Numbered from the stretch's first letter, positions 33,785 through 42,103 are shown. The stretch is 64,000 nucleotides of DNA from Dehalococcoidia bacterium (GCA_022827095.1 JAJDTP010000005.1:310001-374000), one strand, 5' to 3'. Numbers and translations are program-made. The notes: generated by a model not told the origin, from the letters alone.

Positions 33785-34258
33785 ATGTGCGCGATCATTG
33801 ACGCAAACTCTTTGCCGGAGGTTTTCGGCGACAACAAAACAGACAGATCGATGGCTTTCGTAAATTGGCTAGAGGCCCAGACGGTTCAAGTAGTCATTGG
33901 TGGCACCCAGTACCGAGCTGAAGTCGATAAGGTCGCAAAAGCCAGCCAGTGGTTTCGACAAGCGATCAGAACTGGTCGAGCTTCCGAGGTAAACGACGAG
34001 GATGTAGATCGCAGCGCTACAGACCTACGAAACTTGAGCGACGCACGTCACCAAGCCATCGTTCGGTCCGACGATCCGCATATACTGGCGTTGGCACGTT
34101 GCAGCGGCGCACGATTGCTCTACACGGCGGACGGTGCCTTGATCCAAGATTTTACTGATGCCAATATTATTGGCAGGCCCGTCGGAAAAGTGCTGCCGCC
34201 CAGCGACTATCACGAGTTCCTGAACGACCGCCGCAACCGCCGGTTATGCAGTCAATGA
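33785..34258 (+). CDS. PIN-domain nuclease-like protein
   Basis: 157 residues starting MCAIIDANSLPEVFG. The acidic PIN residues are visible: Asp6 after strand 1, Asp96-Asp97 in SDDPHILALA, and Asp116 in LLYTADGALIQDF. PIN proteins cleave RNA and are the usual VapC toxins, but here the partner is an ATPase instead of a small antitoxin. It starts 2 bases after the ATPase stop with no clear binding site, so translation is probably coupled. The last residues are basic (DRRNRRLCSQ). Confidence 0.8.
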   Translation: MCAIIDANSLPEVFGDNKTDRSMAFVNWLEAQTVQVVIGGTQYRAEVDKVAKASQWFRQAIRTGRASEVNDEDVDRSATDLRNLSDARHQAIVRSDDPHILALARCSGARLLYTADGALIQDFTDANIIGRPVGKVLPPSDYHEFLNDRRNRRLCSQ

Positions 34259-34282
34259 TGATCCTATTGCCGACGCTGCGTA

Positions 34283-34291
34283 TGGTATATT
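34283..34291 (+). promoter_or_regulatory. Extended -10 promoter of argJ
   Basis: TGG-TATATT (34283-34291), predicted start near 34298. A small hairpin CGGC-ATTTTT-GCCG follows in the leader before AGGAG and ATG 34340. Confidence 0.5.
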
Positions 34292-34339
34292 TATGCGGCA
34301 TTTTTGCCGAGGTTTCTCGGCCCGCAGGAGCGCTTTACG

Positions 34340-35566
34340 ATGCCCGCCAGCGCAGATATCACCGCCATTCCGAACGGTACCATCACGTCGCCTCAAGGGT
34401 TTTCCGCCGGCGGCGTTTTCATCGGCCTCAAAACGCGAGGGGAGGAAAAGCTGGACCTGGCCATGCTGGTGTCGGACACGCAGTGTTCCATCGGTGGGGT
34501 GTTCACGACCTCGGCGATACGGTCGGCGACGGTGGACCTGGACCGAGAGCGAGTGGCGCGTGGGCAGGCCCGGGCGTTGATCGTGAACGCGGGGATCGCG
34601 AACACGTGCGTGGGGGCACAGGGTTACAAGGACGCGGAGGAGATGACGCGGCTGGCCGCTGAAAAGCTGGGTATGGCGGCCGAAGACGTGCTGGTATGCA
34701 GCACGGGCGTGATCGGTGTCGAGCTGCCTATGTCGCTGATCCGGTCGGGCGTTACGGAGATTGCGCTGGACGACGCTGGCGGCAACGAGTTGGCGCGGGC
34801 GATGATGACCACGGACACGCATCCGAAAGAGACAGCCGTGTCCTTCACGGCGTCCACCGGGCAGACGATCACCATAGGGGGCGTGGCGAAAGGGTCGGGC
34901 ATGATCAACCCCAACATGGCGACGATGCTGTCGTTTGCCGCCACGGATGCCGCGGTTGACCCCGGGTTCCTGCAGATGACGGTCAAGGCCGTGGCGGACG
35001 AGACCTACAACATGCTGACCGTTGATGGTGACAGCAGCACCAACGATACTTTCCTGGCCTTCGCCAACGGCCAGGCGGGCAATCCGGTGATCGACGAACG
35101 GTCGCCGGACGCCGAGGCGTTCACGGCCGCCCTGCACCAGGTGTGCGCCAACCTTACGCGGATGCTAGCGCGCGACGGCGAGGGGGCCACGAAACTGCTC
35201 ACGGTGCAGGTCGATGGGGCGAAGGACGCCGTCGACGCACGGAAGGCGGCGCTGACCATCGCGGGGAGCCCGCTGGTCAAGTCGGCGGTGTACGGCGCCG
35301 ACCCGAACTGGGGACGGCTGATGATGGCCCTGGGCCGTAGCGGCGCTGAGGCAGTGGAAGAGAAGGTGGACCTGTTTGTCAACGGGGTTTGCATCATGGA
35401 GGCGGGAACGCCGATACCGTTCCACCGAGATGCGGTGGTGGCGCTGATGTCCGGCGAGCAGGTGGACTTCCGGGTCAGCCTGAACCTGGCGGCCGGGGAG
35501 GCGACGGCGTACGGCTGCGACCTCACCGAGCAGTACGTCATCATCAACAGCGCGTACACGACCTAG
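34340..35566 (+). CDS. argJ: Glutamate N-acetyltransferase / amino-acid acetyltransferase ArgJ
   Basis: Transfers acetyl from N-acetylornithine to glutamate, closing the arginine acetyl cycle. 408 residues; ATG 34340 with AGGAG at spacing about 9. The autoproteolysis site is GSGMINPNMATML, where Thr195 becomes the nucleophile of the beta chain. Oxyanion-side TGVIG, DGDSSTNDT, and DPNWGRLMMALGRSG also match. The bifunctional or monofunctional type cannot be decided. argB follows 83 bases downstream. Confidence 0.94.
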   Translation: MPASADITAIPNGTITSPQGFSAGGVFIGLKTRGEEKLDLAMLVSDTQCSIGGVFTTSAIRSATVDLDRERVARGQARALIVNAGIANTCVGAQGYKDAEEMTRLAAEKLGMAAEDVLVCSTGVIGVELPMSLIRSGVTEIALDDAGGNELARAMMTTDTHPKETAVSFTASTGQTITIGGVAKGSGMINPNMATMLSFAATDAAVDPGFLQMTVKAVADETYNMLTVDGDSSTNDTFLAFANGQAGNPVIDERSPDAEAFTAALHQVCANLTRMLARDGEGATKLLTVQVDGAKDAVDARKAALTIAGSPLVKSAVYGADPNWGRLMMALGRSGAEAVEEKVDLFVNGVCIMEAGTPIPFHRDAVVALMSGEQVDFRVSLNLAAGEATAYGCDLTEQYVIINSAYTT

Positions 35567-35649
35567 TCGCAAGCCGCGCCTCTGGCCTGGCGCCGGTCGA
35601 CACCGGTACTGATCCCATCAGCCTTTGCAGCCGGTTGAGGAACGCCGAC

Positions 35650-36453
35650 GTGTCACGACAGTTCGCGGAACCGCCCATCGTCGTCAAGATCGGGGGCAGC
35701 ACCCTGGGGGGCAACGACACATCGTTGCAGGACTTGGTTGCTCTGCACGCATCCGGGAAACCGGTGGTGATCGTTCACGGGGGCGGGAACGTAATCAGCG
35801 AGTGGATGCAGCGGCAGAACCTGGCGCCCAACTTTGTTAATGGGTTGCGGGTGACCGATGCGCCGTCCCTGGAGATCGTGGTGGCGGTGCTGGGCGGGCT
35901 GGTGAACAAGGAACTCACTGCGCAGATGCAGCGGCTGGGCGCGCCGACCATTGGGATCAGCGGGATGGATGGCAACCTGCTGCAGGCGCACGTGGCCAAT
36001 CCCGACCTGGGTTATGTGGGAGAGGTCACCGAGGTTGACCCGGAACCGGTGCGGGCGATCGTATCGGCGGGGTTCATCCCCATGGTATCGCCCATCGCGG
36101 TGGATGTCAGCAAGGACAGTGAGCACGCGGGCCAGCCGCTGAACGTGAACGGAGACACGGCGGCCGGAGCGCTGGCGCACGCGCTGCGGGCGGAACGGAT
36201 CATTTTCCTGACGGACGTGGCCGGCGTGATGGACAACGGCGGTCGGGTTATACCGCGACTGGACGCGCGCGGGGCGGAGCAGTTGCGGGCATCCGGCGTG
36301 GCGCGAGGCGGGATGCTGCCCAAGCTGGCGGCGTGCGTGGACGCGCTGGCCGACGCGGCGGTTCCGATTGCGCACATCGTGGATGGGCGGGAACCTGGGG
36401 CGGTGATGAACTGCGTGAACGGGAGGCCGGTGGGGACGAGGATAACGGCGTGA
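35650..36453 (+). CDS. argB: Acetylglutamate kinase
   Basis: Second step of arginine synthesis after N-acetylglutamate. 267 residues from GTG 35650, with GAGGAA upstream. PIVVKIGGSTLGG (about 10-22), VIVHGGGNVISEWM, GLRVTD, NVNGDTAAGALAHAL, LTDVAGVMD and GGMLPKL mark the amino-acid kinase fold with ATP and substrate loops. The usual KxGG lysine is present. argJ and argB together suggest one operon; argC and argD are not in the window. Confidence 0.93.
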   Translation: MSRQFAEPPIVVKIGGSTLGGNDTSLQDLVALHASGKPVVIVHGGGNVISEWMQRQNLAPNFVNGLRVTDAPSLEIVVAVLGGLVNKELTAQMQRLGAPTIGISGMDGNLLQAHVANPDLGYVGEVTEVDPEPVRAIVSAGFIPMVSPIAVDVSKDSEHAGQPLNVNGDTAAGALAHALRAERIIFLTDVAGVMDNGGRVIPRLDARGAEQLRASGVARGGMLPKLAACVDALADAAVPIAHIVDGREPGAVMNCVNGRPVGTRITA

Positions 36454-36480
36454 GGGGAATTGGTCGCGCCGCAAGCGTAT

Positions 36481-36508
36481 GGGTTCCTGCTTTCGCAGGA
36501 ATGACGGG
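36481..36508. repeat. Family B short palindromic repeat, copy 3
   Basis: GGGTTCCTGC-TTTC-GCAGGAATGACGG, same hairpin and tail as 3507. It lies 27 bases after argB. Confidence 0.6.
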
Positions 36509-36572
36509 CGTATAGATACCGGAGTGACGGGTATGTAAGTACGGGAACGACGTGCATGCAGGCAAAGGAACA

Positions 36573-36604
36573 GGGGCGGGTCAACGACCCGCCCCCGATC
36601 TTTT
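36573..36604. terminator. Bidirectional terminator between argB and the minus-strand gene
   Basis: GGGGCGGGTC (36573-36582), loop AAC, GACCCGCCCC (36586-36595), a perfect 10-bp stem, followed on the plus strand by CGATCTTTT. On the minus strand it lies 33 bases past the stop of the convergent gene. Confidence 0.8.
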
Positions 36605-36627
36605 GGAGTTGGTCGACGCCAGAGAGG

Positions 36628-37092
36628 TCAGGCGGCGATCAGGTCCTTGGCGACGGCGTCGGGGATGAGGTTGCCCTCGGCGGCCAGGTGTGCCTTGATG
36701 GCATCGGCGGCGGCGTTGACCATTTCCGGATCCAGGTTGGCAGCGGCCTCGGGATACCCGGCCTCGGACAAGTAGGTGGCGGTCTGCTCCCGGAGCTGTT
36801 CCAGGGAAAAATCGAGCTGCGTGGCGGCGTCGCGCATTTCCTCGGGGTAGTCGACGTGGGATCCGCCGGCGCCGAGCTTGTCGTAGCCGCCCTTGTGCCA
36901 GTGGCCGCGGGACCCGTGGGGGTCGAAGCGGATGATTTCAACGCCCTGGACATCCACGCCGAAGGTTGGGCCACCGAACTTTGCCTTGAGGCAGCGCAGG
37001 GGCCAGAGATACATAGTGACGTCGCCGGACTTGCTAAGCGGGCGAACCATCACGCGGCCCAGATAGGACTCGCCATCGATCATCGTTGCCAT
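36628..37092 (-). CDS. Conserved-looking protein of unknown function
   Basis: 154 residues. ATG 37092 has GGAGG at spacing 8. The N-terminal half is beta-rich with FDPHGSRGHWHKGGYDKLGAGGSHVDYPE, where several His and Asp residues could bind a metal. The second half is helical and acidic. I do not recognise the family. It has its own promoter and terminator, so it is a stand-alone unit. Confidence 0.75.
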   Translation of the reverse strand: MATMIDGESYLGRVMVRPLSKSGDVTMYLWPLRCLKAKFGGPTFGVDVQGVEIIRFDPHGSRGHWHKGGYDKLGAGGSHVDYPEEMRDAATQLDFSLEQLREQTATYLSEAGYPEAAANLDPEMVNAAADAIKAHLAAEGNLIPDAVAKDLIAA

Positions 37093-37142
37093 GAAACAAT
37101 CCTCCTGACGGCGGCTTCAATCCGCCGGGTAATGACCTGCGT

Positions 37143-37151
37143 ATAGTATCA
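37143..37151 (-). promoter_or_regulatory. Extended -10 promoter of the unknown gene at 36628-37092
   Basis: Minus-strand TGA-TACTAT (37151-37143). The predicted start near 37136 leaves a 44-base leader with GGAGG. Confidence 0.42.
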
Positions 37152-37210
37152 CAGAACGCCGATCCTCCAATCGCGCGGTTCCGGCTTACGCGCCTCCAGT
37201 TTGCGGCGGG

Positions 37211-37330
37211 GAAACGTCAGATTCAGGACTTTCAAGATTTGAGGATCGTCAGGATTGGAACCGCTGCGTGATGGGGAGATTCGCATCCTGCCAAATCATA
37301 AAATCCCGTATGGTCTGCAGCTGACGATTT
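37211..37330. repeat. Family C inverted-repeat element, copy 4
   Basis: Begins GAAACGTCAGATTCAGGACT and ends CAGCTGACGATTT, 120 bp. The interior GATTGGAACCG...GTGATGGG and ATCATAAAATCCCGTA match copy 1 at 3345 nearly exactly. Confidence 0.82.
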
Positions 37331-37440
37331 ACGAGAGTCGGTCCGCATTAGGGCTAGGATCGACCGGAAGGGCCACAGGCGGCGGATACGGCACGGTATC
37401 AACAGTTATACTCGGTGCACCCACAAAGTTGAGAGACGTG

Positions 37441-38811
37441 ATGACTCGTTCAACCCTGAGAGCCGGGAGCATGATGCTGCTGGCGGCGTTGTTGGCGCTG
37501 GCCGTGGCGGCATGCGCGCAGAGCGCGGCGCCGGCGGAACAGTCCGCAGAACCGGCGAGCCCGACGTCGGCGCCCGCTGTCGCGCCCACGTCGGGAGATT
37601 CCGCACCGGCGGCGGAGCCCACCATCGCGCCCGCCGAGTCGGTCGAAACGACACCGGCCGTGGTGTTGCCCACGGGTGAACTGCCGGCCACACAGGCTCC
37701 CACGGCGACGCCAGCGGAGGAGGCCAAAGCCAAACCGATTGCCCAGGACATACCCAACGTCGAGGGCATCGACGCGTGGCTCAACACGGATGACGCGCTA
37801 TCCATCCAGGGACTGGTCGGCGAGGGCAACGTGGTGCTGGTGGACTTTTGGACCTACACGTGCGTCAACTGCATCCGGACGCTGCCGTTCCTGCGGGACT
37901 GGTGGTCGCGCTATGAGGACGACGGGTTGGTGATTTTGGGCATTCACACACCGGAGTTTGAGTTTGAAAAGGACCACGAAAACGTGGCGGAAGCCCTGAT
38001 GACCCACGAGATCGGGTGGCCGGTGGCGCAGGATAACGACCGGGTGACGTGGCGGAACTTTGAGAACCGTTACTGGCCGGCGAAGTACCTGTTCAACAGC
38101 CACGGCGAGTTGATCTACTCCCACTTCGGTGAAGGGGCGTACGGCGAGACCGAGCAGAAGATACGCAACGCGCTGGTGGAAGCCGGAGCGGACCTCTCCG
38201 ATGATCCGCTGGACCTGCCGCAAGACCAGGTACGGGACGCGGCGTTCCAGTCGGCGCGGATCGGCGGGAGCGCGCCGGTGACACCGGAACTGTACGCGGG
38301 TTGGCAACGGAACGTGGGCGTGGCGAGGTCGGGTCGCCATCCTTACGTGGCGCAGTATGAGGACTATTTCCAGTCGATACTAGACGACGGGAGCGGCTTG
38401 ATCGACGTTCAGGTGCCCCAGGACCTGCATCCACACCTGCTCTATTTCCAGGGCGTCTGGTCGGTGGAACCGGAGCGAATCCGGCACGCGCGGGTAACCG
38501 AGGACCTGGAGGACTACCTGGCGTTGAACTACGCGGCCAAGAGCGTGAACGCCGTGCTGACCTCTGACTCGGGCGACCCGTACCGGGTCGTGGTCACCTT
38601 GGACGGCGCGATGCTGTCGGAAGAGAATGCCGGCGCGGATATCCAGTGGGATGAGAACGGGTACTCGTACATCATGGTGGACGAACCGAGGATGTACGGG
38701 ATCATCGATAATCCGCAGTACCTGCCCCAGTCGATCCTGACGATGCGGTCAAACTCCGACGACTTCGGCGTGTTCGCCTTCACCTTTGGCGTGTACGAGG
38801 AGGGCCCGTGA
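37441..38811 (+). CDS. Thioredoxin-like lipoprotein (DipZ-type redoxin)
   Basis: 456 residues. A lipoprotein signal ends in the lipobox LAVAAC (Cys25), followed by a 75-residue Ala/Pro/Thr-rich linker, then a redoxin domain with FWTYTCVNCIRTLPFLRDW (CxxC at 141-144), GVHTPEFEFEK-like text and YWPAKYLFNSHG, as in DipZ and related extracytoplasmic thioredoxins. The last 170 residues are the DipZ C-terminal domain type (FQGVWSVEPE, GSGLIDV). It likely acts outside the membrane in thiol-disulfide exchange. A -10-like TATACT lies at 37407-37412. The next gene overlaps its stop. Confidence 0.87.
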   Translation: MTRSTLRAGSMMLLAALLALAVAACAQSAAPAEQSAEPASPTSAPAVAPTSGDSAPAAEPTIAPAESVETTPAVVLPTGELPATQAPTATPAEEAKAKPIAQDIPNVEGIDAWLNTDDALSIQGLVGEGNVVLVDFWTYTCVNCIRTLPFLRDWWSRYEDDGLVILGIHTPEFEFEKDHENVAEALMTHEIGWPVAQDNDRVTWRNFENRYWPAKYLFNSHGELIYSHFGEGAYGETEQKIRNALVEAGADLSDDPLDLPQDQVRDAAFQSARIGGSAPVTPELYAGWQRNVGVARSGRHPYVAQYEDYFQSILDDGSGLIDVQVPQDLHPHLLYFQGVWSVEPERIRHARVTEDLEDYLALNYAAKSVNAVLTSDSGDPYRVVVTLDGAMLSEENAGADIQWDENGYSYIMVDEPRMYGIIDNPQYLPQSILTMRSNSDDFGVFAFTFGVYEEGP

Positions 38812-39743
38812 TGCGCGCGGCCCTGCTGGTAATTGCATCTGCATTAACGGCAATCGCGCTGGTGGCCTGCGGTGGTTCTGCGCCGGAGCCTCAGCCGGTA
38901 GAAACCGCTGCGCCACCAATCATCCAGGTACCCACGATTGTTTCGGACGACGGTGAGATCCAATCGCACCTGGCGACCAAGGTACTGGAGGTCGGCACGC
39001 AGCGGGTGGCGTTCCTGCTGAACACGCAGAAAGCGCTGGTCAAAGCGCCGGAAGTGCATATCTCCGTGGCGCCCGCTGACGCATCGGCTCCGCCGACGGA
39101 AATCACCGCGCCTTACAATGCCTGGCCGTATGGGGTTAGGGGGTCGTATGCGGCGCCGGTGGAGTTTCCCGCGCCCGGGGATTACCGGCTGACGGTGATG
39201 CCGGTGGGCGGCGAGGTTTCTGGGGAAGCGGTGATCAACGTTTCGGTAGCGGCCGATTCGCCCATCCCGTCGATTGGGGAAACCGCCCCGGCCAGCGAAA
39301 CGAAGACGCTTGACGATCCCGCGGAGATAACCGACCTGACCACCGCGTACGAACCGGACGACGAACTCTACCGGATGTCGGTTGCCGCAGCCGTTGAGTC
39401 GGGCAAACCGTCGGTAGTAGTGTTTGCCACGCCGGCGTTTTGCACGAGCCCGACCTGCGGCCCGCAGGTGGACACGGTGTCGGAACTGCGAGTGGCGCAT
39501 CCGGACGCCGCCAACTACATCCACGTGGAACTATACGACAACCCTCAGGAGATACAGGGCGATCTGAGCCGCGCGGATCTGGTTCCCGCGGCGGACGAGT
39601 GGGGGTTCACGCAGATACCCGGATGGACCAACGAGTCGTGGGTTTTCGTGCTGGACGGCGAGGGAATCGTGCGGCAGCGGTTCGAGGGGTTTGCGACATT
39701 GGCGGAGTTGGAAGCGGCGCTGGCGGAGGTGGGTGGGCTGTAG
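38811..39743 (+). CDS. Lipoprotein with thioredoxin-like C-terminal domain
   Basis: 310 residues; ATG 38811 shares an A with the previous stop (TGATG). Signal with lipobox ALVAC (Cys20). Residues 40-150 look like an immunoglobulin-like beta domain (RVAFLLNTQKALVKAPEVHISVAP, PGDYRLTVMPVGG). The C-terminal domain has SVVVFATPAFCTSPTCGPQVDTV with Cys211 and Cys216 (C-x4-C), then DEWGFTQIPGWTNESWVFVLDGEGIVRQRFEGF, a thioredoxin fold. Coupled translation with the redoxin upstream suggests they work together in extracytoplasmic redox or metal handling. Confidence 0.82.
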   Translation: MRAALLVIASALTAIALVACGGSAPEPQPVETAAPPIIQVPTIVSDDGEIQSHLATKVLEVGTQRVAFLLNTQKALVKAPEVHISVAPADASAPPTEITAPYNAWPYGVRGSYAAPVEFPAPGDYRLTVMPVGGEVSGEAVINVSVAADSPIPSIGETAPASETKTLDDPAEITDLTTAYEPDDELYRMSVAAAVESGKPSVVVFATPAFCTSPTCGPQVDTVSELRVAHPDAANYIHVELYDNPQEIQGDLSRADLVPAADEWGFTQIPGWTNESWVFVLDGEGIVRQRFEGFATLAELEAALAEVGGL

Positions 39744-39759
39744 TTCTGCGGCGTTGGCG

Positions 39760-39861
39760 TAAATCGTCAGAAGCAGGATTTTCGGGATTTGGGGATTGTC
39801 TGGATTGGAGCGGTTCCATGACGAGGCTCTCCCAATCCTGCCAATCTTGATACTGACGTTT
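39760..39861. repeat. Family C inverted-repeat element, copy 5
   Basis: AAATCGTCAGAAGCAGGATT at the left, ATACTGACGTTT at the right, with CCCAATCCTGCCAATC near the right end as in the other copies. It lies 17 bases after a stop codon. Confidence 0.72.
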
Positions 39862-39900
39862 CCGCGCCGCAAACTGGGTAAACAAGAGAGTTCCTACAGA

Positions 39901-39929
39901 TTGACCCTGTAATGGGCGCGTGATAGCAT
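39901..39929 (+). promoter_or_regulatory. Promoter of the T-box-ilvB unit
   Basis: -35 TTGACC (39901-39906), 17-base spacer, extended -10 TGA-TAGCAT (39921-39929). Predicted start about 39936, just at the beginning of the T-box leader. Confidence 0.6.
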
Positions 39930-39935
39930 TTTCTC

Positions 39936-40226
39936 GAAAAGCTGAGATGGAGACGAGTAAGCGGACGACGAGCGTCGTAGCGAGCCTGGCCTGGTGAAAG
40001 CAGGCACAATCGTCCCGCCCAAAATCCCTCCGGAGCTGCCGGCTGAAATCCGCCTTCCGAACACGGCGGTGAGTAAGCTCAGGCCGGGTTCGTTGCCCGT
40101 TAGAAGCGACGGGACATGATGGTGTCCTGCCAGAGAGGCTCTGAGCACCCGCATCGCGGGCGGCTGAGGGCAAATAGGGTGGTACCGCGGGCAATTCGTC
40201 CGTCCCTATGGGACGGGCTTTTTTTG
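39936..40226 (+). promoter_or_regulatory. T-box riboswitch leader of ilvB
   Basis: The invariant T-box AGGGTGGTACCGCG lies at 40176-40189, right before a terminator, and an AGTA element (39956-39959) opens stem I. Uncharged tRNA bound to such leaders stabilises the antiterminator, raising expression under amino-acid starvation. Pairing of GACG (39952-39955) with CGTC (40011-40014) would leave ATC (40009-40011 edge) as the specifier, consistent with tRNA-Ile; that reading is tentative. Leader length of about 290 nt is normal. Confidence 0.88.
40198..40226 (+). terminator. Regulated terminator of the T-box
   Basis: GTCCGTCCC (40198-40206), loop TAT, GGGACGGGC (40210-40218), then seven T. The 5' side competes with the T-box bulge for antiterminator formation. 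Confidence 0.85.
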
Positions 40227-40289
40227 TGCCGCAGCGAACCTTCACCGGCGCGATCTGGCGGACGGAACGACGCTGTACGGAGAGAGACC

Positions 40290-41984
40290 GTGAAACTGAA
40301 AGGTTCGGAAATCATCTGCGAGAGCCTGCTGAGGGAAGGTGTCGACGCCCTTTTCGGCCACCCCGGCGGGGCGATTCTGCCGTTCTACGACGCGCTGTGG
40401 TCGTACCCGCAATTGCGCCACGTGCTGGTGCGGCACGAACAATCGGCGGCGCACGCGGCGGACGGCTACGCCAGGATGACAGGCAAGCCGGGCGTGTGCG
40501 TGGCCACGTCGGGTCCGGGGGCGACCAACCTGGTGACCGGGATCATGGGAGCCAAGGCGGACAGCGTGCCGCTGGTGGCCATCACCGGCCAGGTGGCGCG
40601 GGCCGCCATGGGCACCGAGGCGTTTCAGGAGTGCGACATCTGCAGCATCGCCTCGGTGTGTACGAAGCGGACGTATTTGGTGATGTCCGCCGGCGACCTG
40701 GCGCGGACGATACGGGAGGCGTTCCGGGTGGCCCAGGAAGGCCGGCCGGGACCGGTGCTGATCGACGTGCCGCGAGACGTGCAGTTGGAGGAAGCGGAGT
40801 TCGAATACCCCGAGACGCCATGGGCCGCGGATCCGGAGTTGTCAGACGAGACGCTGGAAAACGTCCGGAAGGCGGCCGATCTCATCAACCAGGCGGAGCG
40901 GCCGGTGATCATCGCGGGTCACGGGATCGTCAACTCTCGGGCGTTTGACGAGCTGCTGGCGTTGGCTGAGGGTTCCGGCATTCCGGTCATCAACACGCTG
41001 CTGGGCTTGAGCAGTTTTCCGCGGAATCATCCCCAGAGCTTGGGAATGCTGGGCATGCACGGGATGTACTGGTGCAACATGGTGGTTGACCAGGCGGACG
41101 TTATCGTGGGACTGGGGATGCGGTTCGATGACCGGGTGACCGGCCGGGTGTCGGGGTTCGCTCCCCACGCGAGGATCGTGCACCTGGATATCGAGGCCAG
41201 CCAGGTGGGTCGGATCGTGCCGGCGGAGGTGCCGTTGGTGGGGGACGCCAGACCGATCCTCAGAGCGCTGGCCCCGCTGGTGCAAAAGGTGGACCGGTCG
41301 GAGTGGATGGGGGCGATCGCGCAACTGAAGGCGCAGCATCCGTCGCTGGCGATTCCGCAGAGCGACGCATTGCTGCCCCAGCAGGTGCTCACCGAGATGA
41401 ACGAGATGCTGCAGGCCGACGACGACGCGGTCGTGGTCACTGGCGTGGGGCAGCACCAGATGTGGGCGGCCCAGTACCTGTTCCTGAACCAGCCTAACTC
41501 GTTCGTCACGTCCGGCGGGTTGGGTGCGATGGGGTTCGAGGTGCCGGCCGCATTGGGGGCGCAACTGGGCCGGCCGGGATCGACGGTATGGTCGGTGGCG
41601 GGCGACGGCGGTTTCCAGATGACCCTCCAGGAACTCATCACCGCGGTGGAGGAGAGGCTGCCGATCAAGATCGCGCTGTTCAACAACGGGTATCTGGGCA
41701 TGGTGCGGCAATGGCAGGAGATGTTCTTCGACGGCCACCTGAAAGAGGTGCCGATGCCAGGGCCGGACTACGTCAAGCTGGCCAACGCGTACGGGATTCC
41801 CGCGCTGCGAGTGGAGCACCAGGAAGACGTGGCCGCAGCCTTGCAGCAGGCCAAGGACTACGACGGGCCGTTCCTCATCGAGTTCGTCGTTGAGCGGGAA
41901 ACCAACGTGTTCCCCATGGTTCCGCCGGGCGGGTCGCTGGCCGACACGCTTGAGGACCCGCGGACCATGGCAGCGGCGCGGTAA
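40290..41984 (+). CDS. ilvB: Acetolactate synthase large (catalytic) subunit
   Basis: First common step of branched-chain amino acid synthesis. 564 residues from GTG 40290, preceded by GGAGAGAG; the frame is open upstream through the T-box but that part is leader. KLKGSEIICESLLREGVDALFGHPGGAILPFYDAL, the ThDP glutamate in VRHEQSAAHAADGYARMTGKPGVC, SGPGATNLVTGIMGA, FQECDI, and the ThDP/Mg motif GDGGFQMTLQEL...NNGYLGMVRQWQ are intact. No ilvN (regulatory subunit) or ilvC follows, which is unusual for a T-box ilv unit; a family A repeat lies downstream instead. Confidence 0.94.
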   Translation: MKLKGSEIICESLLREGVDALFGHPGGAILPFYDALWSYPQLRHVLVRHEQSAAHAADGYARMTGKPGVCVATSGPGATNLVTGIMGAKADSVPLVAITGQVARAAMGTEAFQECDICSIASVCTKRTYLVMSAGDLARTIREAFRVAQEGRPGPVLIDVPRDVQLEEAEFEYPETPWAADPELSDETLENVRKAADLINQAERPVIIAGHGIVNSRAFDELLALAEGSGIPVINTLLGLSSFPRNHPQSLGMLGMHGMYWCNMVVDQADVIVGLGMRFDDRVTGRVSGFAPHARIVHLDIEASQVGRIVPAEVPLVGDARPILRALAPLVQKVDRSEWMGAIAQLKAQHPSLAIPQSDALLPQQVLTEMNEMLQADDDAVVVTGVGQHQMWAAQYLFLNQPNSFVTSGGLGAMGFEVPAALGAQLGRPGSTVWSVAGDGGFQMTLQELITAVEERLPIKIALFNNGYLGMVRQWQEMFFDGHLKEVPMPGPDYVKLANAYGIPALRVEHQEDVAAALQQAKDYDGPFLIEFVVERETNVFPMVPPGGSLADTLEDPRTMAAAR

Positions 41985-42008
41985 CAGACCACCGGCACGC
42001 CGCCAGGA

Positions 42009-42103
42009 GTCATTGCGAGCGGAGCGTGGCGATCCCGTCGCCGAGGCGACCCGGTGACGCAGCGAGATTGCCGCGAACGCCCGCGGCGTTCGCGCAATGA
42101 CAG
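42009..42103. repeat. Family A inverted-repeat element, copy 5 (full)
   Basis: GTCATTGCGAGCGGAGCGTG...GATCCCG at the left and CGAGATTGCCGCGAACGCCC...CGCGCAATGACAG at the right. The right arm carries an extra internal palindrome (GAACGCCCGCGGCGTTC). Confidence 0.7.

Noticed and set aside
40116-40289. N-terminal extension of ilvB starting upstream
   Set aside because: These 58 codons coincide with the T-box and terminator; the family start KLKGSEII follows GTG 40290, which has a binding site.
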